The notes under the pieces are model-generated. The model was not told the DNA's origin and searched no databases. It worked only from the letters and a program-made list of their open reading frames with translations. Made by a program: the position numbers and the translations under genes. A stretch of DNA of 64,000 nt from Mucilaginibacter rivuli. Its GTDB lineage: Bacteria; Bacteroidota; Bacteroidia; Sphingobacteriales; Sphingobacteriaceae. Shown here one piece after another: positions 43,101 through 51,584 of the stretch; the first letter of the stretch is position 1, and the number at the start of each line of letters is the position of its first letter. The stretch covers positions 124,001 to 188,000 of the forward strand of contig NZ_JAHXPQ010000006.1 of NCBI RefSeq assembly GCF_019391655.1, read 5' to 3'.

Positions 43101-44205
43101 TTGCGGCATCATAGGTATAATTAACAAAACGTACCGGCCTGCTGTCTATAATATTTACTCCTCCACGCAGGGTAGCAATCCAAATCCGTTTCTCCTTATC
43201 TTCGAAGATACCAAAAACAGCTCCGCTCCTAAGCGATGTTTGTGATTCTCCGGGAACAAGGTAGCGGATATTGCCCTTCTCAGGATTCCAAATATTGATA
43301 CCAGCACCATTGGTACCTATCCATATATCGCCATTGCTTACCTGGTACAAACATGAGATATTGGTAGCTGACAAATGATGTTGTTCGTCATCAAACCTCG
43401 TTAACCGGTGGTCTTTAAAGGTATAAACTCCATTACTGGTACCTATCCACACCGTGTTCTTATTATCAATGATCATACAACCAGCTAATAGCAGGTCTTT
43501 ATTGACAAGCGAAATGCTTTTACTTTTAGCGTTGTATAGCCCCAAACCTTTGCCATTTATAAATAGCATCATGTGGCCGGCACCATCAAGCGCCATTGCT
43601 TGCGCTGAGTAATTGGGTTTAGAAGCTTTAAGTGGCACTATTATACCAACTGTATCTGTACCCTGAAATCTTATCAGTCCATTAGCACCTGTACCCGCGT
43701 ATATATTCCCCTCGCGATCAGCTATAACCTGGTTGATAATAAAATCGATCTTTGTGGGTTGTTTATCAGCTCCGGCAAAATATAATGAATGAAATTTCGA
43801 ATCGGTAAAATCGAGGTACATCAGCCCCTTTTCAGTTCCAACAAACATGCGGTTACCTGCAATAGCTACCGATTTAATGTGGTTGTTGATAAGCGAATGG
43901 GGATCGCCCCACTCATTGTGAAATGTTTTAAAATCGTAGCCATCGTAACGGTTAACACCATCATAAGTGCCAAGCCATATGTATCCGAATTGATCTTGCA
44001 GAACGCTGGTAACAGAATTATTTGACAGCCCCGATTCTATACCAAGGTATTTAACAGGACGATCCTGCGCCATTGATGCACCCGGAGAAACCAGCACACC
44101 ACATACCATTAGCACAAACCCGACGATGCAAGTAAATGTTGATTTCAAATAAGTATAGTTATTAAAATTAAATTGGTACTCAAAATTACCTTTTTTAAAC
44201 CGCAT
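40096..44205 (-). CDS. Hybrid two-component system (HTCS) PUL regulator
   Basis: A 1369-aa one-protein signalling chain. After an N-terminal membrane/signal segment (about 20-45) come 14 or so two-component propeller repeats (LGIESGLSNNSVTSVLQDQFGYIW is the first) and a Y_Y_Y domain, together a periplasmic sensor. A membrane helix (about 795-815) leads to HisKA (FFTNVSHEFRTPLTLI) and HATPase (FEIADSGIGI, FGIGLYLVKNF), a receiver (VIDDDVDIRDY, Asp in VVISDINMPNLTG) and a C-terminal AraC helix-turn-helix (NVNEAAFRVGFSDVKYFRENFNKQFG). Such HTCS proteins bind a specific oligosaccharide and activate the neighbouring PUL. It probably controls 19183-46384. Confidence 0.96.
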   Translation of the reverse strand: MRFKKGNFEYQFNFNNYTYLKSTFTCIVGFVLMVCGVLVSPGASMAQDRPVKYLGIESGLSNNSVTSVLQDQFGYIWLGTYDGVNRYDGYDFKTFHNEWGDPHSLINNHIKSVAIAGNRMFVGTEKGLMYLDFTDSKFHSLYFAGADKQPTKIDFIINQVIADREGNIYAGTGANGLIRFQGTDTVGIIVPLKASKPNYSAQAMALDGAGHMMLFINGKGLGLYNAKSKSISLVNKDLLLAGCMIIDNKNTVWIGTSNGVYTFKDHRLTRFDDEQHHLSATNISCLYQVSNGDIWIGTNGAGINIWNPEKGNIRYLVPGESQTSLRSGAVFGIFEDKEKRIWIATLRGGVNIIDSRPVRFVNYTYDAANKYGIPNNFVRSFCEDELHNVWVGFDGSGLSYWNRKTDTFSSYPHPGAGTVGSNFVVSIVKDYQNKIWTATFNGGIDALDKKSGAFKHYTCLKPGTNIEEKNFWNLYEDNAHNLWAGSTWGGTIYHYNRASDRFEVLDPGLADIHALYVDHSGRMWGGDYRRLILLDPIKRKHKSFFVGQAIRAITEDHNGQLWVGTEGGGLLKFEPATGRFKRYTSTDGLPSNSVLTILVDERNNLWCSTYHGLANLNTATGKFTNYFASDGLQSNQFLYGAALRLSSGEMIFGGIKGLSLFNPTKVAAYVHVPTLLLTDFKINNVSVADNADYSAHQPLNALKEIEIPYDQASLALSYTALEYSYPEKINYAYYLENWDHNWNYVGKLKTAYFSRLNEGHYVLKIKSTDTQGIWSKPYVLRITVLPPWYRTWWAYLFYICSVSTIVYWIWLYRIRQTRLKYEVTIANLKVEQEKEANERKLSFFTNVSHEFRTPLTLIINPIKDMLKLHKAPGDELNIVYRNASRLLGLVDQLLMFRKSESENADVKVSVLNFTDVCREIYNCFTHQAKIKLINYTFESTEPEIEIFADREKIEIALFNLISNAIKFTPQNGNITVTVKQDNESVYFEIADSGIGISADVGEKLFDKFYQVKDPSSLKTGFGIGLYLVKNFIELHKGTITFHSTSGEGTTFVLCLPKGNAHLAGYQMVETTPGKNSYVEELIDADSTEAVAPEEPVANDIELMISTAQSILVIDDDVDIRDYIKKIFERDYTVYEAENGAIGLDLIRKVLPDVVISDINMPNLTGLELCRLVKQDSQLSHIPIILLTGEQAPEMKLQGIEEGAVDFLSKPFDKDLLVARVKGIIKNKKELQHYFFNEVTRKNNSRNISEENKQFLYKCIDIIENSLLDPVLDVNTIADKMGMSYSNLYKKIKNVTGQSINGFIRFVRLRKSAELLIETNCNVNEAAFRVGFSDVKYFRENFNKQFGLNPSEFIKKHRVNFQNTPEKVKK

Positions 44206-44305
44206 AACGAAGTACTCCCCACAATGAGCATATTAACTCTTTCTATCACACTCAATAATTTATATTTTCACATATTCGCTTTTCATAACAGCATTATCGC
44301 ATCTG

Positions 44306-46384
44306 TTACTCCTCAACAATCATGAATCCCCAGGCTGGTAATTTTACCTGGCTTTGCGCAACTATTTTTTCATTGCTTAACAGCATAGTACCATTACTAT
44401 ATGGGTAAACAAATGTTTTCTCCGCAGCAGAATAATTGAAATAATAATGAATTGTTTTACCCTGTTGGTTAATCCCGGACTTGGCTATCAACGGAAATTG
44501 CAGTGCCTGGTCTTTCCCCCAAAGTCCTGCACCTTTCACTGCCCCCTCCAGTATCTTTTGTGTGATAGCCCCGGTGGTGCCACAGCCTATGTACGTAGCC
44601 ACTCCTTTACCATAGCTGTTCTGTGTAACCGCTGCGTACTTGCCCCAGGCCGGATGATCATACCATGCTAATACTTTGGCGGTTGTTGGTACAACAAGTT
44701 CCATCCATTTATCAATATAGTTTTGGTTATTACCAACATGAAACGGGTCATCTTTTAGCGTTACCTTTTCGGGCCTGGAAAATTCACTATAGTACACACC
44801 ACAAGCTTCACTGATAATGCCCGGCTGGCGAACGGCCCTTACTTTATTATGCTCATCGGCAAAGCCGCTTTTAAAGGTATATACAATATGCCCGCCATTT
44901 TTTACAAAACGGTTCAAACGTTGCAATAAGCTATCGGGAGCGGCATATAAAGCTGGTACAACGATTAGCTTATACTTTTCCATTTCCTTGCTTGACGGAT
45001 CTATAAAGTCAACCCCGATATTCATATTATAAAACACATCATACATTGGCCTAAGTATGCCGTTATAATTGCCCGGTCCAAAAGAATTGTAAGCAGTTAG
45101 CGCTTCATTACTGAATAATATGGCTACCTCATTTGTTTTTTTAAGGTTTACCAGGTGCGGGCCGATCTTTTTGAGATCCGCGCCTGTGCTCTGCGCTTCC
45201 AGGTAAGTTGGATTAGGTTCAAAATCATGACTGAGCAAGCCTTTCCAATAGGTTTCTGCGGAATTGTGTATGGAATGCCAATGCCAGTAAGAAACCATAT
45301 TAGCACCCGATGCGAGGTGGCTGAAAGCCTGCAGGCGTAACTGGCCCGGATAAGGAAGCCATTCCGGGAAACCCTGCGCTTGTGTTTCCATTACCAGGTA
45401 GTTTTGCCCTCCTTTCATAGATCTTCCAACATCGCCGCCAAATGAGATCTCGGCACCCGTAAGTTTATCCTGCGATGGGTGGTAAATATCAACACCGGCA
45501 ACATCAAGTACTTTAGCTGCCGCAAAATGATCTACCTCCGGTTGTATACCATAAGTATATCCCCACCAATCAAAATCAAAATTCTGGGTAATAAACTGGT
45601 TGGGCTTTTTATACTCCCGCACCATATTGGCCTGCCAGCCAAGGTATTCGGTAACTAAAGCACGCTGAAATTTGGCAAACTCTGCCGTAAGGCTGGCATT
45701 GATACTGCTGTTTACGGATGGGAAATCATCCCAGTTGTTTATACGGTTGCTCCAATAATCCAGTCCGAATATCTTGTTGAGGCTATCCAGCGATGGGTAT
45801 TTAACTTTCATGTAAGCCACAAACTGCGCCTGCACATTTGGCCCCCTGGTTCCATAAGATTTGGTTTCATTATCAATCTGATAGCCGATGATTGCCGGAT
45901 GATCTTTAATATGCATCAGCATTTTGCGTATTGCCTTTTCGGCATAGGCACGAAAGTGAACATTAATAATATCCATGTTTTGACGCGGCCCGTACTGATT
46001 TTGGCCTTTTGAAGTAATGGCCAATACATCAGGATATTTTTTTACCAGCCAGGTAGGTACCGCATAGGTCGGTGTTCCGATAATGACGCTGATACCGGCC
46101 TTGCCCATCGCGTTAAGCACCCTGTCGATATGACTAAAATCATAAACCCCTTCCTGTGGTTCCATTGTACTCCAGGTAGACTCTGCTATGCGTACCACGT
46201 TTATGCCTGTTTCCTTCATCATTTTAACATCCCTTTCAAGACGCTCATAGGGCATATATTCGTCATAATAAGCTACGCCAAACAAAATATGGTCTTTTGG
46301 AACTTGTCCGTAGCTTGTTTGTTTACAACATATAATTGTTAAAATAACATTTATTAAAACAAGCAATCTTTTTTTCATCATCAT
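44306..46384 (-). CDS. GH42 beta-galactosidase
   Basis: A 692-aa secreted enzyme (signal peptide through about residue 26, ICCKQTSYGQ). The TIM barrel shows FGVAYYDEYMPYERLERDVKMMKETGINVVRIAES, acid/base Glu173 in IGYQIDNETKSYG and nucleophile Glu333 in LVMETQAQG. The trimerization domain follows (about 400-610) with a short C-terminal beta domain. GH42 enzymes act on beta-galactosides, here likely side-chain or released galacto-oligosaccharides. It lies upstream of the HTCS on the same strand with a 100-bp gap, forming the minus-strand right arm of the PUL. Confidence 0.92.
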   Translation of the reverse strand: MMMKKRLLVLINVILTIICCKQTSYGQVPKDHILFGVAYYDEYMPYERLERDVKMMKETGINVVRIAESTWSTMEPQEGVYDFSHIDRVLNAMGKAGISVIIGTPTYAVPTWLVKKYPDVLAITSKGQNQYGPRQNMDIINVHFRAYAEKAIRKMLMHIKDHPAIIGYQIDNETKSYGTRGPNVQAQFVAYMKVKYPSLDSLNKIFGLDYWSNRINNWDDFPSVNSSINASLTAEFAKFQRALVTEYLGWQANMVREYKKPNQFITQNFDFDWWGYTYGIQPEVDHFAAAKVLDVAGVDIYHPSQDKLTGAEISFGGDVGRSMKGGQNYLVMETQAQGFPEWLPYPGQLRLQAFSHLASGANMVSYWHWHSIHNSAETYWKGLLSHDFEPNPTYLEAQSTGADLKKIGPHLVNLKKTNEVAILFSNEALTAYNSFGPGNYNGILRPMYDVFYNMNIGVDFIDPSSKEMEKYKLIVVPALYAAPDSLLQRLNRFVKNGGHIVYTFKSGFADEHNKVRAVRQPGIISEACGVYYSEFSRPEKVTLKDDPFHVGNNQNYIDKWMELVVPTTAKVLAWYDHPAWGKYAAVTQNSYGKGVATYIGCGTTGAITQKILEGAVKGAGLWGKDQALQFPLIAKSGINQQGKTIHYYFNYSAAEKTFVYPYSNGTMLLSNEKIVAQSQVKLPAWGFMIVEE

Positions 46385-46550
46385 TCAGGTCATTCGTGAA
46401 TAAAAAAATATCGGATTGAAATTGGTTGTGCTAAAATACTATTTAATTGCACTGAAAAAAATCAGCGTAGCCATTATGTAGATTTTTTATATTTAGTTAC
46501 CAAAGGGTAGCCCATTAAATAATTTGCAGGTAGCTTTAAACCCTATCTCA

Positions 46551-47153
46551 CTAAACCGATGGAAGCCGCCAGTTGAACCGAACGGCCAGGGAACGCAAAG
46601 CACAGATGATAACAATTGCAACAGTTTGGGCAATTACCTGCCCGCAAACCGGGAGCAATAACACGTAAACAGAGCCACCTACAATACATGCCGACGCGTA
46701 AAATTCCTTTCGGAATAATACAGGTATTTCCCTTAATAACAGATCGCGCATTACGCCGCCGAAGCATCCGGTAATGGTACCGAGCGCCACACAAATGCCG
46801 GGGCTGATACCCATGGCGATACCTTTTTGTATACCGGTTACTGTAAACAGGCCAAGGCCAAGCGTATCAAATAAAAAAAGCGTTTTTGGCAACAGCTTTA
46901 ATCTGTTTTTAAAAAATACGGCCAGCAATGCCGTTGCAAGTATCACCATAGGGGTATTCAAATCGCGCATCCAGGTAACGGGCGTATTGCCAATAAGCAC
47001 ATCACGAATGGTACCACCGCCAATGGCGGTTACAAAGGCCAGCACCAGCACGCCAAACAGGTCGAGCTTCTTCTCAATAGCTGATACCGCGCCTGAAATT
47101 GCAAATGCAATGGTGCCGAATAATTCTATGATGATGATATAAGACAGGTTCAT
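46551..47153 (-). CDS. TRIC/YicG-type (UPF0126) membrane channel-like protein
   Basis: A 200-aa inner-membrane protein made of two repeats of a UPF0126/TRIC-type three-helix unit: first FGTIAFAISGAVSAIEKKLDLFG with AIGGGTIRDVLIG, second LGLFTVTGIQKGIAMG with GCFGGVMRDLLL. The paired GGG/GGVxRD motifs are the family signature. Prokaryotic homologues are potassium- or glycine-linked channels; the substrate here is unknown. The ATG at 47153 is used; a longer frame from 47252 adds 33 residues with no family similarity. It is a single gene with no obvious operon partners. Confidence 0.9.
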   Translation of the reverse strand: MNLSYIIIIELFGTIAFAISGAVSAIEKKLDLFGVLVLAFVTAIGGGTIRDVLIGNTPVTWMRDLNTPMVILATALLAVFFKNRLKLLPKTLFLFDTLGLGLFTVTGIQKGIAMGISPGICVALGTITGCFGGVMRDLLLREIPVLFRKEFYASACIVGGSVYVLLLPVCGQVIAQTVAIVIICALRSLAVRFNWRLPSV

Positions 47154-47390
47154 TGAGGATGCAAACTTACAAAATTGAGCGAAATGACTTTGTGGCAATA
47201 TGCGAGCAAACTCACCTTTGTTATAGATGGAATAGTTTCCAAATACCATCAATGTTTCGTATATTGTATAGTTAGCTATGAAGGACTAAAGTGATGTTTT
47301 TTTTAAAATACCAATTTACCACCCTGCTTTGGAGCGAAAACGAAAGAATACCTGTTTTTACCTGTTTTTTTTAAACTCCAATAACAAATA

Positions 47391-49853
47391 TCAAAACGGA
47401 AACACCGCTTTAAAGCTAATGTTGCGGCCCATGTTATAAATACCTAAATGTCCGTTGGGCGAAGCATTGTAATATTCAAAGTATTTGAGGCGGTTAAGGT
47501 TAGATTGGTAGGCGATATCGAAAAGGTTATCTGCTTGTAAAAAAAGCTCGGCCACTGTAAGCTCCTTTTTGTTTTTTAGAGTTACACCTGCCCCAACGTT
47601 GAATAAGGTATAGCCGGGGGTTGCGGTTTCGGTATCATCCAACGCATAAAAATTGTTCTGTGCGGCGTAAGCTTCTATTTCTGTTTTTAAATAAATTTTG
47701 GATAAACAACCGTACCGGCGTTGTAAGGTAACTTTCAACTCAGAGCGGGTATGTAAAGGGGGAATAAAGGGCAGGTATTTAGCCGCTCCTTTTGATTCGT
47801 TTATCAGTTGTTCGTTTTGATTAATACCCGCTACGTAGGCCAGGCTGTTGTTAAAGGCCAGCCATTTTAAACCGCGTGGGTGCAGATTAACGGTTAATTC
47901 GGCCCCATATAACCATGCTTTTGACTGTTGATATTGATATGTGCTGTTACCCGGTACAATAACCACCGGATTACCATTGGCATCGGTTAATTTTGCCTGG
48001 TAAATGTAGTTATCAATATTATTGTTAAAAAGCTCCGCTATAAGATCGGCATCTTTTAGGTAAGAGATAATACCGATATCTTCCTGCAAGCTGAACTCGG
48101 GGTTAAAGCCACGGTTACCCAGGTAAACTATATGCGCGCCCGGATCGAGGCCGTTTGAGCCGGTTTCGGTAATATTGGGCGCACGGTAGCCCCTGGCAAT
48201 GTTGGCTTTAAGCAATAACCTTTCGCTGATGTTGTAGGTCAGTCCTAAACTACCCGAAAAACCCTCATACACATGTTCAAATGCCGGGAACTGCAAGCGT
48301 GAACCGGCCGTACCGGCTAATTGAATGTGCTGCTCAAATCCGTTCCCGGGGTTTGGCCCTACATAAAAATCGCTCCAGTTAATATGGCGGTTATCATACC
48401 TTAACCCGCCGGAAAGATCCAGCTTTCCAAAGGTTTTTTTGGCGAAAAAAAAGGCACCTGCATCTAACAGGTCATAATCAGGAATGGGGAAGTCGGTTGC
48501 AGCTTTGCTGCGGTTGGCCTGGTACATCCCGTTAAGGCCAATGGTACTCTCTACCCCGCCAATAGCAGGCAGGTTGTACTTCAAATCATAGTTAAAGGTA
48601 TTGAGCACTACGTACAAACCCGCCTGCTCAGGCAACGTGGGGTGGTTATACTCTCTGCGGATACTTTGCTGCAAACCCAGCGAGGCATTGAGGCTGCCAT
48701 TGCCCAACTTAATTTCATTGTGGGTGTATAGCCTGTAATGTTGAATATGCTGGTGCAAGGGTGATATGGTGTAACTTTTAAAATCGCCGGTATTTACCAA
48801 TGGCCTGTTCTTTATATCATCAGTAACACTCTCGCTTACCTGCCTGGTAAATTTGCGGGTTAACGAGTCGCGGCTACCATCAGGTATTTCCTGCTGGTTA
48901 TCATAAAGTGTAGCCCCTATTTGAGTGTAGCCCCATTTTTTATCGGCCCGGGCCATGGCAGAAAGATTGTATTCGCGGAAACCTGTATTGTAAACCGGGC
49001 CGTCAATTTTGTTAGTATAATCATAAGCCGCTTTGGCGGTACCACGCAAAACGTATTTCCATCCGTTTTGCCGGTAACTCAAGCCAACTGAAGTACCTAT
49101 CATACCATTGTTTGAATGCACATCAGTTATTATATCGCCATGTAACACGCTATCGCCGCCCGCCGGAAAGGCCGGGATCAGGTTGATAACACCGGCCAGC
49201 GCATCTGATCCGTAGGTTAAACTGGCCGGCCCTTTTACCACCTCGGCGCGGCCAATGCCGTATTGGTCAACCTCAATACCATGCTCATCGCCCCATTGCT
49301 GGCCTTCCTGCCTGATGCCATCAAATAAAGTGAGCACCCGGTTATAGCCAAGGCCTCTGATGAAAGGTTTTGATATATTGGGCCCTGTGGTTACCGCGCT
49401 CACTCCGGGTACGCCTTTTACAATAGCATCAATAATGTTATTATTAACGTTTTCGTTCATTTCCTTCCTGGTCATTACAGCTATGGGTACAGGGTTGCTG
49501 CGCAGTTCGGTAGCACGGGATACACCGGTAACCACTACTTCGTTCAATTTAGAATTATTCTCTTTCAGGTTACCGTTAAGTAAGGTTACCTGCCCGATAC
49601 GGATAATTACTTTCGCCTTTTCGGGAAGGTAGCCAATAGCAGAAAAGCTCACTTCATAATTTCCGGGCAACAGTTTTTTTAACTCATAATAACCCTTATC
49701 ATTAGTTGTGGTACCAATACCCGTTCCCGACAAGGCTATTGTAACATAAGCCAGCGGTTCGCTTCCGGTTGTAAGCCTGCCCTTTAAAGAGCCTTCCTGG
49801 GCTAAAGTTACGGCAGGCATCAGCGCGATAAAAAACAGGTACAGAGTTTTCAT
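47391..49853 (-). CDS. TonB-dependent receptor, probably for a metal or siderophore
   Basis: An 820-aa outer-membrane receptor. Signal peptide (about 1-18), CarboxypepD_reg-like domain (GSLKGRLTTGSEPLAYVTIA, 20-95), plug (NEVVVTGVSRATELRSNPVPIAVM, then FIRGLGYNRVLTLFDGIRQEGQQWGDEHG and VEVVKGPASLTYGSDALAGVINL-like segment) and a barrel ending in NISFKAVFPF. The plug pattern around GDEHG resembles zinc- or heme-type receptors. It diverges from a DtxR/MntR regulator over a shared palindrome, which is strong context for metal import repressed by metal-loaded regulator. The metal cannot be named. Confidence 0.92.
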   Translation of the reverse strand: MKTLYLFFIALMPAVTLAQEGSLKGRLTTGSEPLAYVTIALSGTGIGTTTNDKGYYELKKLLPGNYEVSFSAIGYLPEKAKVIIRIGQVTLLNGNLKENNSKLNEVVVTGVSRATELRSNPVPIAVMTRKEMNENVNNNIIDAIVKGVPGVSAVTTGPNISKPFIRGLGYNRVLTLFDGIRQEGQQWGDEHGIEVDQYGIGRAEVVKGPASLTYGSDALAGVINLIPAFPAGGDSVLHGDIITDVHSNNGMIGTSVGLSYRQNGWKYVLRGTAKAAYDYTNKIDGPVYNTGFREYNLSAMARADKKWGYTQIGATLYDNQQEIPDGSRDSLTRKFTRQVSESVTDDIKNRPLVNTGDFKSYTISPLHQHIQHYRLYTHNEIKLGNGSLNASLGLQQSIRREYNHPTLPEQAGLYVVLNTFNYDLKYNLPAIGGVESTIGLNGMYQANRSKAATDFPIPDYDLLDAGAFFFAKKTFGKLDLSGGLRYDNRHINWSDFYVGPNPGNGFEQHIQLAGTAGSRLQFPAFEHVYEGFSGSLGLTYNISERLLLKANIARGYRAPNITETGSNGLDPGAHIVYLGNRGFNPEFSLQEDIGIISYLKDADLIAELFNNNIDNYIYQAKLTDANGNPVVIVPGNSTYQYQQSKAWLYGAELTVNLHPRGLKWLAFNNSLAYVAGINQNEQLINESKGAAKYLPFIPPLHTRSELKVTLQRRYGCLSKIYLKTEIEAYAAQNNFYALDDTETATPGYTLFNVGAGVTLKNKKELTVAELFLQADNLFDIAYQSNLNRLKYFEYYNASPNGHLGIYNMGRNISFKAVFPF

Positions 49854-49892
49854 TTATTATACTATTCAAATTAATTTATAAATACAAAGCAA

Positions 49893-49926
49893 ATAAATAA
49901 AATTAGGTATACCTAATTTTATTTAT
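49893..49926. promoter_or_regulatory. 34-bp perfect palindrome, DtxR/MntR-type operator
   Basis: The palindrome is centred between 49909 and 49910 on AGGTA/TACCT; the core TTAGGTATACCTAA resembles DtxR-family boxes. It overlaps both divergent promoter regions: the regulator's -7 TATTTTTG (49942-49949) lies just downstream on the plus strand, and a one-mismatch minus-strand -7 (complement of 49890-49897) overlaps its left edge. One bound dimer pair could shut both genes. Confidence 0.75.
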
Positions 49927-49941
49927 AGAAATAATTTTTAG

Positions 49942-49949
49942 TATTTTTG
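49942..49949 (+). promoter_or_regulatory. -7 promoter element of the DtxR-family gene
   Basis: TATTTTTG matches TAnnTTTG. The predicted transcript start is near 49957, which rules out the GTG at 49949 as start codon and supports the ATG at 49970. Confidence 0.5.
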
Positions 49950-49969
49950 TGACTAGCCAAATAAACCAG

Positions 49970-50623
49970 ATGAATACACTATCAGAAGAGAATTACCTGA
50001 AAGCTATTTTCCGCCTTTCTCAAAAATCAGATGAAAAAATAACGCCCACAGCAATAGCAGAGGCTTTGGGTAATAACGCGGCATCGGTTGTAGATATGAT
50101 CAGGAAAATGACCGATAAGGAACTGATAGAATATGATAAGAAAAAAGGGGTACGTTTAACCCAGCAAGGTTTAAAAGACTCGATACTGATTGTACGTAAA
50201 CATCGCTTATGGGAGGTTTTTTTATTAGAAAAACTGGGCTTTCATTGGGATGAAATACATGATATTGCCGAAGAACTGGAGCATGTAAGTAATGCATCAT
50301 TGGCCGACAGGCTGGATAAGTTTCTGGGTTTCCCGGAGTATGACCCGCACGGCGACCCGATACCTAAAGCTAATGGTAAGCTGCCAAAAACGTTTACCGT
50401 GAGCCTGGCAGATGTTAAAACAGGTGCAAGCTGTAAAGTGGCAGCAGTACGCGATACCAGCAGTTCCTTTTTACAATATCTTGTAAAATTGGGCATAGGC
50501 ATAGGCACGCCGATACAGGTATTGGAAAGGATTGCGTTTGATCAATCGCTGGTTATCAAAATCAATGAGCAAGACCAAACAACAGTTTCACAACGCTTTA
50601 GCGAAAGCATATTGATCAGCTAA
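49970..50623 (+). CDS. DtxR/MntR-family metal-dependent repressor with FeoA-like domain
   Basis: A 217-aa regulator. The winged helix (about 5-65) begins TLSEENYLKAIFRLSQ and contains TPTAIAEALGNNAASVVDMIRKM, the DtxR-family recognition helix. The dimerization/metal domain follows (HRLWEVFLLEKLGFHWDEIHDIAEELEHV, about 75-105, with His, Glu and Asp ligands typical of MntR/IdeR), then an SH3/FeoA-like domain (about 145-215). It should bind DNA when loaded with Mn or Fe. Neighbours: the divergent TonB receptor gene at 47391-49853 and the palindrome between them. Whether Mn or Fe is the co-repressor is not decidable. Confidence 0.93.
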   Translation: MNTLSEENYLKAIFRLSQKSDEKITPTAIAEALGNNAASVVDMIRKMTDKELIEYDKKKGVRLTQQGLKDSILIVRKHRLWEVFLLEKLGFHWDEIHDIAEELEHVSNASLADRLDKFLGFPEYDPHGDPIPKANGKLPKTFTVSLADVKTGASCKVAAVRDTSSSFLQYLVKLGIGIGTPIQVLERIAFDQSLVIKINEQDQTTVSQRFSESILIS

Positions 50624-50642
50624 AGCAGAGCTTGCAAACTCA

Positions 50643-51233
50643 TTAATCATCCAAACCCTTACCGCTTAAAATTTGCGGGATGCATTTTTCAATCCTTGCT
50701 TCGCGGGTTTTAGCTTGTTTGGCTTGCGAAAAGTACAATAAATAGGCGCGCTGCCGCCCTGGTGTCAATGCCTCGAAAGCCGTTTTCAATACCGGTAATT
50801 CATCCAGTTTAATTTGAAATTCTTCGGCTACGGTAAACTCTTTTGTCTTTTTCAATTCCACCTTTAAGCCTGCTTCCTCAACCGCTATGGCTTCAAAAAT
50901 ATAGGCTTTCAGGGTGCTTTCAGCATCGGCTATCTGGGATAATGCTGTAAAGCGGGCCTGGCGCGCGGCCTGTACATTTTCAGTTTGTTGAATAAGGATG
51001 CCGTTAGCATCGTTTAGCAATGCTCCTTTAAAAAACAGGAAGGCGCAGTATTCTTTAAACACATGTATCAAAACGATGTTGCTGTTTTGATGGGTATAAC
51101 AAGGGCAGCCCCATTTCAGTTCTTCAGTCAATCCGCAGCCGAGCGCGATAGTTCTTAATTTTGCGATCTCATGCTGCCACTTTTGTTCTTTGTCAAAATA
51201 AAAATCAACTTTCGGATTCATTTGATTATTCAT
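50643..51233 (-). CDS. YdeI/OmpD-associated family protein (DUF1801 plus OmdA)
   Basis: A 196-aa cytoplasmic protein. The first half is a DUF1801 fold (ELKWGCPCYTHQNSNIVLIHVFKEYCAFLFFKGALL), the second an OmdA-type helix pair with LKTAFEALTPGRQRAYLLYFSQAKQAKTREARIEKCIPQIL, the signature of YdeI proteins. Function in this family is poorly defined; Bacillus YdeI is linked to resistance to a cationic peptide. It is the last gene of the ArsR-led operon (11-bp gap from the previous gene) and converges with the DtxR-family gene 19 bp away. Confidence 0.88.
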   Translation of the reverse strand: MNNQMNPKVDFYFDKEQKWQHEIAKLRTIALGCGLTEELKWGCPCYTHQNSNIVLIHVFKEYCAFLFFKGALLNDANGILIQQTENVQAARQARFTALSQIADAESTLKAYIFEAIAVEEAGLKVELKKTKEFTVAEEFQIKLDELPVLKTAFEALTPGRQRAYLLYFSQAKQAKTREARIEKCIPQILSGKGLDD

Positions 51234-51244
51234 TTAGGATATGG

Positions 51245-51571
51245 TCATTTACTCTTTTGCTCGTATTTGTCATAAAAACGACCAGTACCTTTTGCATCTA
51301 ATCGGCCTACCACTACCTGTACCGAGCTTTTACCTAATTCTATATCTGGTCGTAAATGAAAATGTTCTCTTGCGCCTACTGGAATATCTGTTATCTTATC
51401 TTGATCCAGATTGGCTATCTTAACTAAAAGTTTAGCCAAAGACCTTAGCCCTTCAGGATCACCATGAATTAATACATCTTGCCATCTTTCTATCTTCCCT
51501 TCGAATTCATCCTCATTGCTAGCAATAATAACATCCAAATGACCGGTAATTTCCGACTTAAATTTCTTCAT
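51245..51571 (-). CDS. Imm32-like immunity protein
   Basis: A 108-aa protein with GDPEGLRSLAKLLVKIANLDQDKI (36-59), GAREHFHLRPDIELGKSSVQVVVGRLDAKGTGRFY (67-101), the pattern I associate with immunity protein 32 (Imm32). Imm32 proteins neutralize polymorphic-toxin domains. No toxin, Rhs, VgrG or T6SS gene lies nearby in view, so it may be an orphan immunity gene taken up as protection. It sits in the middle of the ArsR-led operon with gaps of 11-13 bp on both sides. Family assignment is from memory of the motif. Confidence 0.65.
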   Translation of the reverse strand: MKKFKSEITGHLDVIIASNEDEFEGKIERWQDVLIHGDPEGLRSLAKLLVKIANLDQDKITDIPVGAREHFHLRPDIELGKSSVQVVVGRLDAKGTGRFYDKYEQKSK

Positions 51572-51584
51572 TATTTATATTCTA

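Noticed and set aside
46543..46794. 83-codon minus-strand frame overlapping the TRIC/YicG-type gene
   Set aside because: Other-frame shadow of the membrane-protein gene, Cys/Arg-rich without pattern.
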